A stretch of 33,864 nucleotides of DNA from Thermotogae bacterium (GCA_013154295.1 JAADCS010000001.1:1-33864); one strand, 5' to 3'; positions 15,856 through 24,628 are shown, numbered from the stretch's first letter. The notes: generated from the letters alone by a model not told the origin. Program-made: numbers and translations.

Positions 15856-15864
15856 ATCTTCCTT

Positions 15865-16209
15865 ATGTGGATTTTGACAGTAAAGTACGAGTTCGATGCG
15901 GCGCATAGTCTTCCGGATGTGGAGGGGCCATGTGTAAATCTGCACGGGCATAGGTGGGTGGTTGAGGCCAACGTGAGGTTCAAAGAGTTAGGGAAGGGGG
16001 GAGTGGCCATGGATTTTAAAAGGATAAAGGCGGATCTCCACTCCTTTGGACTTGACCACACCTACTTGAATGAAGTATTGGAGGATCCACCGAGTGCAGA
16101 GAACGTCGCCAGGTACTTTTATAGACGTTTGAAATCGCTTGGATACGACGTGGTTTCCGTGAGAGTATGGGAAACACCTAACTATGCGGCGACCTATTAC
16201 GAAAAGTAA
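15865..16209 (+). CDS. queD: 6-carboxytetrahydropterin synthase QueD / PTPS family, 114 aa
   Basis: Converts dihydroneopterin triphosphate to 6-carboxytetrahydropterin for queuosine/preQ1 synthesis. Zinc ligands are H14 (EFDAAHSLP), H27 and H29 (NLHGHRW); the catalytic Cys is C23. The LDHTYLNE block (catalytic Asp-His), PSAENVARYFY and the terminal Glu in VRVWETP are all present. Length matches QueD. It is the first gene of a probable three-gene operon with an HTH protein (26-nt overlap) and lpxK. No other queuosine genes are present, so assignment to QueD rather than another PTPS-family role rests on the CxxxHGH motif. Confidence 0.92.
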   Translation: MWILTVKYEFDAAHSLPDVEGPCVNLHGHRWVVEANVRFKELGKGGVAMDFKRIKADLHSFGLDHTYLNEVLEDPPSAENVARYFYRRLKSLGYDVVSVRVWETPNYAATYYEK

Positions 16210-16816
16210 GTTAAAACGGGCTTACGAAACCTACATAAACACCCCAAGAGGTAGTAAGGGAAAGGTTATCAAGGAACTGGCCCAGAAATTGGGTCTCAGC
16301 GAATCTCAACTTAGGAGGGCCTTCCGTAAGATTTATGGAGGACGAAGACGCAAACGCTCCCCCAACCGATATAGAAAAGATGATATTCTCTACGCCATAC
16401 ATTACGCACGGGTAAAGAGAGTTTCGCTCTTAAATGCGTGTGCCTATATGATCGCCACCAAAAAGGTTGTGCGCCTTTCCTATGAGGAGGTTAAAGATCC
16501 GGTAAGAGCCTTCTATTTAGCCGTTATGCGCTTTATAAAGTCCTCTAACTCCTATGCTCCGAAGAGCAAGAGACCGAGCCGCAGGATGTTAAAACTGGCC
16601 CTTTTGAAAACATCATTTGATAACACTCAAAAACTGCTTCTCACGTTGGCTATAGATGGTCTTTTAACTACCCACACCCCCTTAAGCGGGGATCTGCTCG
16701 CATCCTTGGAGAAACTTTTAAGAGAGAATCTTCTTTCCTTAAGGCGCGGCAGATACTTCATAACTCCCAAATTGAGGTACGAGATCCTTGAAAGTAACTT
16801 ATTTGAGGGGACCTGA
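16184..16816 (+). CDS. Helix-turn-helix protein of unknown function, 210 aa
   Basis: Strongly basic. The N-terminal part KGKVIKELAQKLGLSESQLR followed by RAFRKIYG reads as a helix-turn-helix, after which RRRKRSPNRYRK is a probable nucleic-acid-contacting basic stretch. Residues 65-110 (DILYAIHYARVKRVSLLNACAYM) suggest a second helical domain. The C-terminal half has no recognised motif; LLTLAIDGLLTTHTPLSG resembles a winged-helix fragment at best. It overlaps queD by 26 nt and lpxK by 29 nt, so it is likely co-translated with them. It may be a DNA-binding regulator. No acidic catalytic triad of a transposase is visible. Confidence 0.6.
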   Translation: MRRPITKSKLKRAYETYINTPRGSKGKVIKELAQKLGLSESQLRRAFRKIYGGRRRKRSPNRYRKDDILYAIHYARVKRVSLLNACAYMIATKKVVRLSYEEVKDPVRAFYLAVMRFIKSSNSYAPKSKRPSRRMLKLALLKTSFDNTQKLLLTLAIDGLLTTHTPLSGDLLASLEKLLRENLLSLRRGRYFITPKLRYEILESNLFEGT

Positions 16817-17735
16817 TCTTATCAATCCCTATGCTTGGGTCATAAGCCTCCTAAGGCGAATGAGCGATCCCCAGATTCCTCCTCTTCCTTCAGTGGGAGT
16901 AGGGAACCTGCGTACAGGAGGAACGGGTAAAACACCTTTGGTTGAATATCTCGTGGGTAAGCTTGAGGATGCGGCTATTGTCACGCTTGGGTACAGGCGC
17001 AAATACCGGGGTTGTTTCACCTCCCTCGAGAATCCTACTCCATACCATCTTGGTGATGAGGGATACATGCTGTTCAAAAAGACGGGAAAACTGGTGGTAG
17101 CTTGCAAAGATAGGATGAAAGGAACCCTAATGGCCAAGGAACGAGGAGCCAAGGCTGTGGTTTATGATGATGTGTTTCAGTACTTTAAGATAAAACCACA
17201 CGTTAGCATATTGCTGCTTAGGCCTAACGATCCTTATTCATACGTTCTTCCCTTCGGACCTTTAAGGGAACCTTTCGTGGCCTACAGATACGCTGACATA
17301 TTGGTGTTCAACTTCAAACTGGAGGGGGTTAAACCACCGCCTAAACTGGGGAAACCTACTTTTACCATGAGATACAAGATACGGGGGATGGTAGAGAAAG
17401 GCAGAGTGAAGGATGTGCGCGGCAGGAGACTTTATGCCTTCTGTGCCATAGCGGATCCTTTCAGTTTCTTTGGAGCGATTAAAAGATCTGGAGGTATAAT
17501 CGTAAAAAAGAGAATCTTCCCAGACCATTGGTGGATTTCGAAGGAAACGTTGGCCTATATGAAAACTGAAGCTGAAAGGTTGAATGCTACACCCATCTGT
17601 ACAGAGAAGGATTTTTACCGCTTGGGAGATGATTCTCTCGCCTACCTCAAGGTTGAAACGGAGGTGGAGAAAGGCCTAACGGAAGCGGTGTTTGAACTTC
17701 TCAAAGAGAGAACGAAGATCAAACCACCTCTTTGA
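16788..17735 (+). CDS. lpxK: Tetraacyldisaccharide 4'-kinase LpxK, 315 aa
   Basis: Phosphorylates the 4' position of the lipid A disaccharide precursor at the inner-membrane face. The P-loop GGTGKTP (residues 44-50) follows the typical VGVGNLRTGG start; other family blocks are LGDEGYMLFKK, YDDVFQYF (usual DDGFQH), LLPFGPLREP as VLPFGPLREP, FCAIADPFSFF, FPDHWW and CTEKDFYRL. The TTG start overlaps the HTH gene, with GAGGT upstream. This is the best single evidence that the organism makes lipid A and has a lipopolysaccharide outer membrane. The 3' end overlaps the convergent Wzc-type gene by 60 nt. The DDGFQH-to-DDVFQY change and the WW in place of a normal HxY are small deviations. Confidence 0.92.
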   Translation: MKVTYLRGPDLINPYAWVISLLRRMSDPQIPPLPSVGVGNLRTGGTGKTPLVEYLVGKLEDAAIVTLGYRRKYRGCFTSLENPTPYHLGDEGYMLFKKTGKLVVACKDRMKGTLMAKERGAKAVVYDDVFQYFKIKPHVSILLLRPNDPYSYVLPFGPLREPFVAYRYADILVFNFKLEGVKPPPKLGKPTFTMRYKIRGMVEKGRVKDVRGRRLYAFCAIADPFSFFGAIKRSGGIIVKKRIFPDHWWISKETLAYMKTEAERLNATPICTEKDFYRLGDDSLAYLKVETEVEKGLTEAVFELLKERTKIKPPL

Positions 17736-19769
17736 ATTTCTTCTCCCATACCGTGAGTAATATCGGGAGTAGTATGAAGTCGCCCTTTCCTTACCGTTGA
17801 ATATTACCAAATCCGGCGAAATATCCACTTTTTTCAGCATTTCCTTGGTGGTATAGTTATACCTTAGGACTAAGATGTACTTTACGGCGAAACGATCAAG
17901 AAGTTTGATCTCTGGAGAAACAGTTATGGGTGGAAGATCTAGAACTACCCTGAACCTCTCTATCAGATCCGAAATCTTTTCGAGCATGTTTTTGAATATG
18001 AGGAGGTGATCTCCTTTCCCACTTCCGACGGGAAGGATGTAGAGGTAAGGGGCTATCTCGTAAGGTTCATAATGACCGTCGGAGTATCCCTTGGCATCGG
18101 ACATGCCGAACAACTCGCTCAGCCCTTTAACCCTAACGTCTCCATCTATGAGGAGAACCGGGATTCCGGATATGGCGGCGGCGGCGGCGAGGTTGGCGCT
18201 GACGAAGGTTTTTCCCTCACCTTCACGCGTACTCGTAACAGCCAGGATTTCTTTTATATCGTCAAACATTCCCAATTTGAAAAGCAGTTTACGAAATTCG
18301 TTCAGGGATGGGGACGTAGAATCAAGTTCATCTATCTGGACCATCTGGTAGGGTAAAAGATCGCCGGTGTCAAAATGGGGAAGAACTACCACTTTATCCC
18401 GCGGGAAAGGAAGGGTGCTTTCATCAAGTACCACATCCACCGCCATATCGCGCAGGAAGGCCATAACCATACCAACCACCAAACCTATCAGAAGTCCCAA
18501 TAGGAAGACGAAACCGGTTCTGCCGTATATACCGACCTTCCGCACTACGGGATTCCCCAGAATGTGGATGTCGGAAACCAAACTCCCAAGGCGCACATCG
18601 GTATCATTGAGTTTTTGACCCAAAACGATATAGAAGTCTTCCGCATTTTCCAAATTTCTCTGTATGGTCAAAAGGGTGGCTTCCTCCTTCATAACATCAG
18701 GTAGGATACCCCGGTAGTATGCCACCTGTTCCTGTATGTACCTAAGACTCTTCTGTGCCGAACCTAATATCAATGAATTCATGTTCTTTAAGGTCCTTCG
18801 TAAGGTTACCACTTGTGGATGCTTCTTGCCGTAGATGGATTCCAACTCCCACATCTTCAAAAGGATGGATATACGTCTACTTTGCAGATCGTTCAGAGCA
18901 GATTCGCCTACATCCACGAAAAGGGTGTCTTCAGGTTGCTTTTTGAGGACGTCAACCAACTTTTCGAGGGCCCTCTCCCTCTCTTTCAAGTTGGACAGGA
19001 TCTTTAAAATTCCCTCCTCGGTGAATTCAGGATATTTCATCTTCTCTTTGAACTTTTGGATCTGTCGAGCGAAGATGTCTATCTCCTTTCTGTAGAAGTC
19101 CATAAGCTTGCGTATGGTCTCCCTCTGCCGTATGAGGCTCTGTTTCTTTTCCTCGAGATGTTTTAAAATTATCCAGTGAGCTACCACTTCCGATGCTCTG
19201 CGAGCCCAACGTTTATCGGGAGAGACGTACTCAACGGTGAAGAAGATCGTATTTTTTGGACCGAATGTAGGCTCGGACGATCTACCCTCCACTATCCTAA
19301 CTCTTCCCCTGGCCAATCTATCCCATAGGGAAAGGGTGTCGTATATCACGACCTTAAATTTCTTAGAACACGGACACCCTATAACTCCATTCTCAGTGCT
19401 CGTATACACTCCAGGTTTCAACTTATTTACGCGCTCGATCCTTCCCTCCAAAACTTCGTACATCAACGCTGTATCCTTGAGTCCTCTATAGAAATCTGGA
19501 AACTGGGTTTTGATGGTCAAGACCTCTATAGACGGAGGCATTCGTCGAGTGTTTTGCCCCATCTGAACATCTAGAACGCTGACACCGGTTTCACTGGTTG
19601 TGGCCATCAGGTAGGTGGTAGCTTTGAAGTTGGGACTCTTACGGACCAGGTAGTTTAGAATCGCCGCCATCACTCCACCACCTAACGCTATCGTTAAGAT
19701 AAACCACTTTTCCCGCGCTAGTATGGCTTTGATACGTTGGTAAAGATACACAAAACTTTCGTTCATCAC
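17676..19769 (-). CDS. Wzc-type polysaccharide co-polymerase / BY-kinase, 697 aa
   Basis: An inner-membrane protein controlling capsule or exopolysaccharide chain length and export. Transmembrane helices lie at about 21-43 and 417-441 and bracket a periplasmic, coiled-coil-rich Wzz domain (about 200-375). The cytoplasmic tyrosine-kinase domain has Walker A STREGEGKT (513-521), Walker A' VLLIDGD (538-544), Walker B VVLDLPP (608-614) and a C-terminal Tyr cluster SYYSRYYSRYG (665-675), the autophosphorylation site. The ATG overlaps the TPR gene stop (ATGA), so the two are coupled. No Wza export protein or glycosyltransferase cluster adjoins it. The tail after the Tyr cluster (RRNSKRWFDLRSLFEKFKHRFR) is longer than usual and is encoded in the 60 nt that overlap lpxK. 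Confidence 0.9.
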   Translation of the reverse strand: MMNESFVYLYQRIKAILAREKWFILTIALGGGVMAAILNYLVRKSPNFKATTYLMATTSETGVSVLDVQMGQNTRRMPPSIEVLTIKTQFPDFYRGLKDTALMYEVLEGRIERVNKLKPGVYTSTENGVIGCPCSKKFKVVIYDTLSLWDRLARGRVRIVEGRSSEPTFGPKNTIFFTVEYVSPDKRWARRASEVVAHWIILKHLEEKKQSLIRQRETIRKLMDFYRKEIDIFARQIQKFKEKMKYPEFTEEGILKILSNLKERERALEKLVDVLKKQPEDTLFVDVGESALNDLQSRRISILLKMWELESIYGKKHPQVVTLRRTLKNMNSLILGSAQKSLRYIQEQVAYYRGILPDVMKEEATLLTIQRNLENAEDFYIVLGQKLNDTDVRLGSLVSDIHILGNPVVRKVGIYGRTGFVFLLGLLIGLVVGMVMAFLRDMAVDVVLDESTLPFPRDKVVVLPHFDTGDLLPYQMVQIDELDSTSPSLNEFRKLLFKLGMFDDIKEILAVTSTREGEGKTFVSANLAAAAAISGIPVLLIDGDVRVKGLSELFGMSDAKGYSDGHYEPYEIAPYLYILPVGSGKGDHLLIFKNMLEKISDLIERFRVVLDLPPITVSPEIKLLDRFAVKYILVLRYNYTTKEMLKKVDISPDLVIFNGKERATSYYSRYYSRYGRRNSKRWFDLRSLFEKFKHRFR

Positions 19770-20788
19770 TCCATATCTAAACGTGCTTTTGCCCTCTTAT
19801 AAAGCCTACGTAGTCGGCGAATTATGGAGGCGAGCGCCTTCTTGTCGGAAGGAGGAGCCTCCTCGTAATATTTCAGAGCCACGTCAAAGAACCTTATAGC
19901 TTCATCGAACTTTCCCAGAAAGTATTTGGTATAGCCAAGATAATAAGCAATATAGACTACGTTGTAGGGAACGTTGGGCTGATCCCTAAGGACCAGGTAA
20001 AGGAGACCCTCATACACCGTTTCAGCTTCTTCAAACCGGCCTTCTTTCAAAAGTAGCCCACCGAAAACCCACCGGAAATAGCGACTTTCTGGATACTTTT
20101 CCACGTAGGAACGGAGTATGGGGATAGCCTCTCTGGCTCTACCTTCCCTCATCAAAACCCACGCCAGGGTAAGGGCGGATATAGTTGAGGTGTAGTGACC
20201 TTTCCTCCATGCCAACTTTAGGTATTCTATTCCCTTCTTTTTGGCAGCTTCCTTATCTTTAACCAGAAAAAAGGTAGGGAGTATTCCTATACGGCTCGGT
20301 GCTTTGGATAGAGCATAGTTGTATATACCCAAGGGGAAATAGGCATCATAGAGAGTTGAATCCTCTTGAAGGGTAGCTTTTAAAGGCTTTATACCTTCAA
20401 GAGCATACTTTAGGGCCACCAGATAGTTTCCACTTCGGCCCGCTCTCATGGCTTTGTAACCGTAAGCTCCAGCTACAAAAAAGTGCATCCATGCTCGTAC
20501 GTGCCGGTCCTTTGCGGTAGTTAGTCTCTCCTTAGCCTTTCGCTCTGCTATCTCCATGAATCTAAAGAACTCGTTCTCGTAGCGGTTCGTATGGTAATCT
20601 TCCATATAGTAATCATATATGGCTGCTTTAAAAAAATACCCGACCGGCTCGTCTGGAAAACGTGTTATGGCATCGTTTATAACCGATAAAGCAGCTCCAT
20701 ACCTTTCACGGTACGTATATTCCAAAGCGGTGAGTACCAAACTGTCCAGTTCAGGACTGAACGGTACTCCTACTGCTAAGACTATCAA
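19766..20788 (-). CDS. Secreted or periplasmic TPR-repeat protein, 340 aa
   Basis: TTG start, then MIVLAVGVPFSPELDSLV, a short hydrophobic N-terminus that may be an export signal. The rest is helical repeats with TPR character: ALSVINDAITRFPDEPVGYFFKA, AREAIPILRSYVEKYPESRYF, FEEAETVYEGLLYLVL, FDEAIRFFDVALKYYEEAP. Such proteins usually act as scaffolds; in this operon it precedes the Wzc-type kinase, suggesting a role in envelope polysaccharide assembly. This is inference. The start overlaps the 3' end of nuoG by 38 nt and lies 8 nt after a TAAAAT box inside nuoG, so it can be transcribed separately. Confidence 0.78.
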   Translation of the reverse strand: MIVLAVGVPFSPELDSLVLTALEYTYRERYGAALSVINDAITRFPDEPVGYFFKAAIYDYYMEDYHTNRYENEFFRFMEIAERKAKERLTTAKDRHVRAWMHFFVAGAYGYKAMRAGRSGNYLVALKYALEGIKPLKATLQEDSTLYDAYFPLGIYNYALSKAPSRIGILPTFFLVKDKEAAKKKGIEYLKLAWRKGHYTSTISALTLAWVLMREGRAREAIPILRSYVEKYPESRYFRWVFGGLLLKEGRFEEAETVYEGLLYLVLRDQPNVPYNVVYIAYYLGYTKYFLGKFDEAIRFFDVALKYYEEAPPSDKKALASIIRRLRRLYKRAKARLDME

Positions 20789-23216
20789 CAGTGACTATTT
20801 TACCGCTGAAAGATTCGTTTATGGGTAAATCGTAAAAGAGGCCCTTAAAGAGTATTAAACCGGCGGGAACATCGGGGCTTACGATGGGTGTAACCTCGTA
20901 TTCCTTACCCTTGATCTTCAATAGGATCTCTTTCTCTCCTACGATGCCGAGACGCTCCGCATCCTCCGGCGATACGAACACACCTTTCTCAACTACAAAG
21001 GATTTATGAATGGGGTTACGGAAAGCATAGTAAGAACTCTTGTAGAGATCTCTAACGTGCAGGAGTAACAGATCGGCATCGTTAACCCCCTTCTCCTTGA
21101 CCGGATCGTAACCCTCCCGGAAGAAACTGTACTTTGCAGTGGGGTAGCGATACACCCGCTTCAGTTTAGCGATGGTGGGAACGAAGTCGGGATAGGGTCT
21201 CTCCTCGTAAGGTAGCTCGTAAGGATCGAACTCAAGCTCACGATAAGGGAGAACGTTCCTGCGAAGTTCTAGGAACACATCGCGGGTGCTCTTCCAATCG
21301 GCTTTACCGCCGAGCCTCCTTATAAGTTCCTTAAAGATCCACCAGGCGGGTCTGCTCCCTGCGTAGGGCCAGAGGGCATCCTTACCATACTGGACACGCC
21401 CTTCCAGATTGGTTCTGGTACCCTCCTCCTCATAGGGAACGGTTATAGGGAGGATGGCCGAAGCGTATTCCGAGGAGGGATCCCAGAAGGAGGTAAGTAA
21501 CACCACGAACGGTGTATTTTCCAAGGCCTTCGTGACCAGCTCTCTATCGTAGTACTCGTAAAGAGGTTCCACCTCCCATAGTATGAGGGCATCTATCTTA
21601 CCCTCGGCAGCCTCCTTCAGTATGTCTCCAGTCGTGGAACCGTCCGGTAGAGGTAAGAAGCCTATATCTACAAAACCTTGGCCGTTGGGGGCGGTTCTAA
21701 GAAGGAGAAAACGGAACCGTTCATCCATGGCCCACATATAGGCTAAGTTGGATTGGGCTTCCGCCGGTAGGTCGTCAGAGAATATGAGGAGGGGAGATTT
21801 GGCCAACTTCAGAGCTTCCATCACCTCTCGGAGATAGTCGGGTCCTTCCCCTTTAACCAGGTGGTAGGAAATCTCCGTCTCGGAACCTGGCTCCATCTTA
21901 ATCCACCTCGCCCAACCATCTCTAACGTACCTCTCTCTGTAAGGGTTTAGAACGAAGAGTTTAGCTCTCCTACGAGCAGCTCTCACCAACCTTATGCCTA
22001 TACCGGGAACGGTCTCCCTGACATCTCCAAAGATAACTATCACATCAGACCTGTCTATATCAGCTATCTTAGCAGTGGAAGCGGAATAACCCACGACCTT
22101 CTTTATGGGATCTTCCCTGTAGGCCATATGGGGTGGTCTGAAATCCAGATCGCCCCCCAAAATCTCTTGCATTAGCTTATGGCCAGCGTAGGCGGCTTCG
22201 TTGGTACCACGACCGCCAGAGAGCATGGCCACTCTTTTGGCATCGCTCAAATTGTGGGCTACCCAATCCAGCGCCACCTTCCAGTTCAACTTCACCCACT
22301 TACCATCCTTTCCTCTCAGATGTGGATAATCCACACGTTTTTTATGATCGTACACGTACTGATGAGAAAACCTATCACGATCACTTATCCAGAATTCGTT
22401 GACATCAGGATTCTCGCGGCCGTTTATCCTGACTATCCTGTGGACATCCTCTCGCCTACCTCCCATCACCATGCGACCCCTACTGTAGGGTTTGCGGCTT
22501 ATAACCTCTACCAGAACGTTGGCTCCCAAAGAGTCCTCTGGACTTATGGCGGGAACCCTCTCTATGTTCCAGGGTCTCGTGTAGTATTTGTAGTCGGTCC
22601 CGTTTATAGCACCCACGGGACACACCTCTATGAGATTACCGGAGAACTCATTATTAAGAAAACGATCCTTCTCCGGACCGAAGACCGTATACCACCCCCT
22701 ATCAAACATGGACCAATCCTTGCCACCACCTATGATCCAGTAGAAGGTTGAACACTTGAAACATTGGATACACCTGTGGGGTTCAAGGTCGAAGTAAGGA
22801 CCGGCATCGCGTTTGGGATAAAGTCTCTTGGGGAAGGTGTACTTGCTCGTGGTAGGTCCGAACAGGTAGGTTATATCCTGAAGATCACACTCTCCGCCCT
22901 TATCACATACGGGACAATCAAGGGGATGGTTCGTCAAAAGAAGAGCTACTACGGACCTTTGGGTCTCTTTAACGGTCTCGGTTCTTGTCCAAACCTTCAT
23001 ACCGTTTTCGGCTTTTGTGGCGCAGGCAGGTTTCAACCCCTTACGACCACGCCTGTCTTCCACCTCCACCAGGCACACCCTGCATCCTGCCCATACAGGT
23101 AACTTAGGGTGATAACAAAAAACGGGTATCTTTTCGCCGTTCCTCCATGCAATCTCAAGGATCGTTTCCCCCTCGTTGAAAACTACCTCTTTATCGTTTA
23201 GAAGGATTTTGGCCAT
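20751..23216 (-). CDS. nuoG: NADH-quinone oxidoreductase subunit G (NuoG), 821 aa
   Basis: Iron-sulfur subunit of respiratory complex I, peripheral arm. The [2Fe-2S] ligands are C34, C45, C48 and C65. N5 uses H97, C101, C104 and C110 (HPLDCPVCDKGGEC). N4 uses C149, C152, C155 and C199 (CIQCFKC and CPVG). The extra N7 cluster of E. coli and Thermus is absent: the position after TRPWNIERVP has ISPEDSLGAN instead of cysteines. A molybdopterin-oxidoreductase-fold domain follows (about 265-720) and a C-terminal barrel. It starts at ATG, 7 nt after a TATAAT box. No nuoE/nuoF/nuoI or membrane subunits adjoin it, so it is a solitary locus. A NuoG-like subunit of another NAD-dependent enzyme is possible. 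Confidence 0.9.
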   Translation of the reverse strand: MAKILLNDKEVVFNEGETILEIAWRNGEKIPVFCYHPKLPVWAGCRVCLVEVEDRRGRKGLKPACATKAENGMKVWTRTETVKETQRSVVALLLTNHPLDCPVCDKGGECDLQDITYLFGPTTSKYTFPKRLYPKRDAGPYFDLEPHRCIQCFKCSTFYWIIGGGKDWSMFDRGWYTVFGPEKDRFLNNEFSGNLIEVCPVGAINGTDYKYYTRPWNIERVPAISPEDSLGANVLVEVISRKPYSRGRMVMGGRREDVHRIVRINGRENPDVNEFWISDRDRFSHQYVYDHKKRVDYPHLRGKDGKWVKLNWKVALDWVAHNLSDAKRVAMLSGGRGTNEAAYAGHKLMQEILGGDLDFRPPHMAYREDPIKKVVGYSASTAKIADIDRSDVIVIFGDVRETVPGIGIRLVRAARRRAKLFVLNPYRERYVRDGWARWIKMEPGSETEISYHLVKGEGPDYLREVMEALKLAKSPLLIFSDDLPAEAQSNLAYMWAMDERFRFLLLRTAPNGQGFVDIGFLPLPDGSTTGDILKEAAEGKIDALILWEVEPLYEYYDRELVTKALENTPFVVLLTSFWDPSSEYASAILPITVPYEEEGTRTNLEGRVQYGKDALWPYAGSRPAWWIFKELIRRLGGKADWKSTRDVFLELRRNVLPYRELEFDPYELPYEERPYPDFVPTIAKLKRVYRYPTAKYSFFREGYDPVKEKGVNDADLLLLHVRDLYKSSYYAFRNPIHKSFVVEKGVFVSPEDAERLGIVGEKEILLKIKGKEYEVTPIVSPDVPAGLILFKGLFYDLPINESFSGKIVTVDSLSSRSTVQS
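20797..20802 (-). promoter_or_regulatory. -10 box TAAAAT for the TPR gene, inside nuoG
   Basis: TAAAAT AGTCACTG TTG on the minus strand, 8-nt gap, located in the last codons of nuoG. It gives the TPR-wzc pair its own leaderless transcript. Confidence 0.55.
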
Positions 23217-23223
23217 GGAGGGT

Positions 23224-23229
23224 ATTATA
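23224..23229 (-). promoter_or_regulatory. -10 box TATAAT of nuoG
   Basis: TATAAT ACCCTCC ATG on the minus strand, 7-nt gap. A short perfect dyad CTACG-GCG-CGTAG (23238-23250) sits 8 bp upstream and could be an operator. Confidence 0.72.
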
Positions 23230-23284
23230 CAGGAGGGCTACGGCGCGTAGGTCTCAAGTAGAAACACCCCTTCCAAACCCACCT

Positions 23285-23290
23285 TAGAAT
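23285..23290 (+). promoter_or_regulatory. -10 box TAGAAT of the flavodoxin-like gene
   Basis: TAGAAT CGGCTCC GTG, 7-nt gap; supports GTG 23298 as the start. Confidence 0.68.
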
Positions 23291-23297
23291 CGGCTCC

Positions 23298-23930
23298 GTG
23301 GCTGTTAAGGTCTTGGGGGTAAATGGCTCGGCCCGAACCGACGGTTGGACGGCAGCATATCTGCGGCATAGCCTTGAGTTTGCCTCCCGTAGTGGAGCAG
23401 AAATCTCTCTGGTGCATCTATCCATGCTCAACCTACACTTTTGCACAGGTAGCTATAGCGAAAACCCGAACCTTTGTAACCTCGAAAACTGTACTGGAGA
23501 CCGGCTTGGAGATGCCTTTACTTCTCTGGTTTGGAAGATGTTGGAGGCCGACGCCATACTCTTCGCCACGCCGGTATATTGGTATTCACCTTCATCCCTA
23601 TTGAAGGTCCTGGTGGAGCGGATGACTTCTCTGGAGAATCTTGGAGCTTTCATGCTACGGGGTAAGGTGGGAGGAGTTTTGGTGGTGGGCGAGGAGGAAG
23701 GAGCCTCACAGGTGGCCTCCAACCTGATGTTAACTTTGAGCCAAATGGGTTTCCTGTTTCCACCGGTCGGAGCAGCCTATCTCATCCGTAGATGGGATGA
23801 TGAACGCAAAAGTGAAGCTTACGACGATGCCGCTGCCCTTGGGGCCAACGTAGTTAGGCTAGCTGGCATGCTGGATACTTCTTGGGACTGGATTCATTCT
23901 TGGCGCACTCTAATCCGGAAGCGTCCTTAG
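23298..23930 (+). CDS. NAD(P)H-dependent FMN reductase / flavodoxin-fold protein, 210 aa
   Basis: N-terminal KVLGVNGSARTDGWTAAYLR is the FMN-phosphate loop of the NADPH-dependent FMN reductase/WrbA-like superfamily (GSxRxxGxT). ADAILFATPVYWYSPSSLLK is the second flavin-contacting loop, followed by LVERMTSL and GGVLVVGEEEGASQVA. A cysteine-containing insert (LHFCTGSYSENPNLCNLENC, residues 47-66) is where iron-sulfur-flavoproteins bind a cluster, with the CxxxxxxxxxxCxxxxC spacing relaxed from the usual CxxCxxC form; cluster binding is doubtful. Likely a cytoplasmic flavoprotein reductase of unknown substrate. Divergent from nuoG, 81 bp away. GTG start, 7 nt after its -10 box. Its stop TAG is part of the next gene's -10 box. 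Confidence 0.85.
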   Translation: MAVKVLGVNGSARTDGWTAAYLRHSLEFASRSGAEISLVHLSMLNLHFCTGSYSENPNLCNLENCTGDRLGDAFTSLVWKMLEADAILFATPVYWYSPSSLLKVLVERMTSLENLGAFMLRGKVGGVLVVGEEEGASQVASNLMLTLSQMGFLFPPVGAAYLIRRWDDERKSEAYDDAAALGANVVRLAGMLDTSWDWIHSWRTLIRKRP

Positions 23931-23933
23931 AAT
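23928..23933 (+). promoter_or_regulatory. -10 box TAGAAT overlapping the stop codon of the flavodoxin-like gene
   Basis: TAGAAT AGGATCCT ATG, 8-nt gap. The TAG is the stop codon of the preceding gene. Confidence 0.65.
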
Positions 23934-23941
23934 AGGATCCT

Positions 23942-24127
23942 ATGAAAGCACCCAAGCTAACAACCCTAAGCTGGTCATTCTGGATAGGAGCGATCCTTTC
24001 GGTGTTGGCAGCCTTTTACCTAACTATGGTGGGGGAAAAATTGTATTCAACCGGACTTTTCATATTGGGGTACGCAATATTCCCCACCTTGGCAATACTC
24101 TTCAGCGAGACGCGAACGGAACCGTAG
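23942..24127 (+). CDS. Small two-helix membrane protein, 61 aa
   Basis: No family recognised. Two hydrophobic segments (about 11-29 FWIGAILSVLAAFYLTMVG and 35-54 LYSTGLFILGYAIFPTLAIL) with a short loop and a charged C-terminus (SETRTEP). The positively charged residues at the N-terminus suggest both ends are cytoplasmic. The start has the standard -10 spacing, which supports it as a real gene in spite of its size. yfcE follows after 3 nt, so it heads a three-gene operon with yfcE and midA. Confidence 0.68.
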   Translation: MKAPKLTTLSWSFWIGAILSVLAAFYLTMVGEKLYSTGLFILGYAIFPTLAILFSETRTEP

Positions 24128-24130
24128 AAG

Positions 24131-24628
24131 ATGAAGATCCTGGTAACGGCAGATACCCATATACCCCATAGGGCTAACTTTCTTCCAGACACGTTCTATG
24201 AGAGAGCGGAAGAGGTAGATCTTATAATTCACGCCGGTGACTTCACATCGCTGTCAGCTTTGAGGGAAATGGAGAGTTTGAAACCTGTTATAGGTGTGAG
24301 TGGTAACATGGACGATCCCGATATTTGGAGCATGTTGCCGGAGTTGAGGGTGGAGACGTTTGAGAGAGTGCGGATAGGTGTATATCATGGGATGGGGTCA
24401 CCCTTGGGTATAGAACGCAGAGTGAGAGAGAAATTCAAAAGGGAACGGTTGGAAGTGGATCTGATAGTTTTTGGCCACAGCCATAGATGGTTCTTCGGAG
24501 AGCTGGAGGGTGTGTATCTCCTTAACCCGGGTTCTCCCACGGATGCCCTCTTCAGCCGGAGGCGTTCCTTCGCCATACTCACGCTGAAGGATGGGCAATT
24601 TGGGGTGGAGAAGGTAGATGTACCCTAA
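24131..24628 (+). CDS. YfcE/MJ0936-type metallophosphoesterase, 165 aa
   Basis: Calcineurin-like phosphodiesterase of the small YfcE group. Dinuclear metal motif set: TADTHIP (D-x-H), HAGDF (GD), GNMDD (GNxD), YHGMG, and FGHSHR (GHSH), with NPGSP before the C-terminal strand. Canonical motif I is SDTH, so Ala-Asp-Thr-His is a mild variant. The natural substrate of this group is generally unknown; in vitro members cleave phosphodiesters such as bis-pNPP. Cytoplasmic. Starts 3 nt after the small membrane protein and overlaps midA by 11 nt. Confidence 0.9.
   Translation: MKILVTADTHIPHRANFLPDTFYERAEEVDLIIHAGDFTSLSALREMESLKPVIGVSGNMDDPDIWSMLPELRVETFERVRIGVYHGMGSPLGIERRVREKFKRERLEVDLIVFGHSHRWFFGELEGVYLLNPGSPTDALFSRRRSFAILTLKDGQFGVEKVDVP

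Noticed and set aside
16184-16816. Transposase or integrase fragment
   Set aside because: The HTH resembles those of transposases, but no DDE or tyrosine-recombinase catalytic motif, inverted repeats or target duplication are visible, and it is embedded between housekeeping genes.
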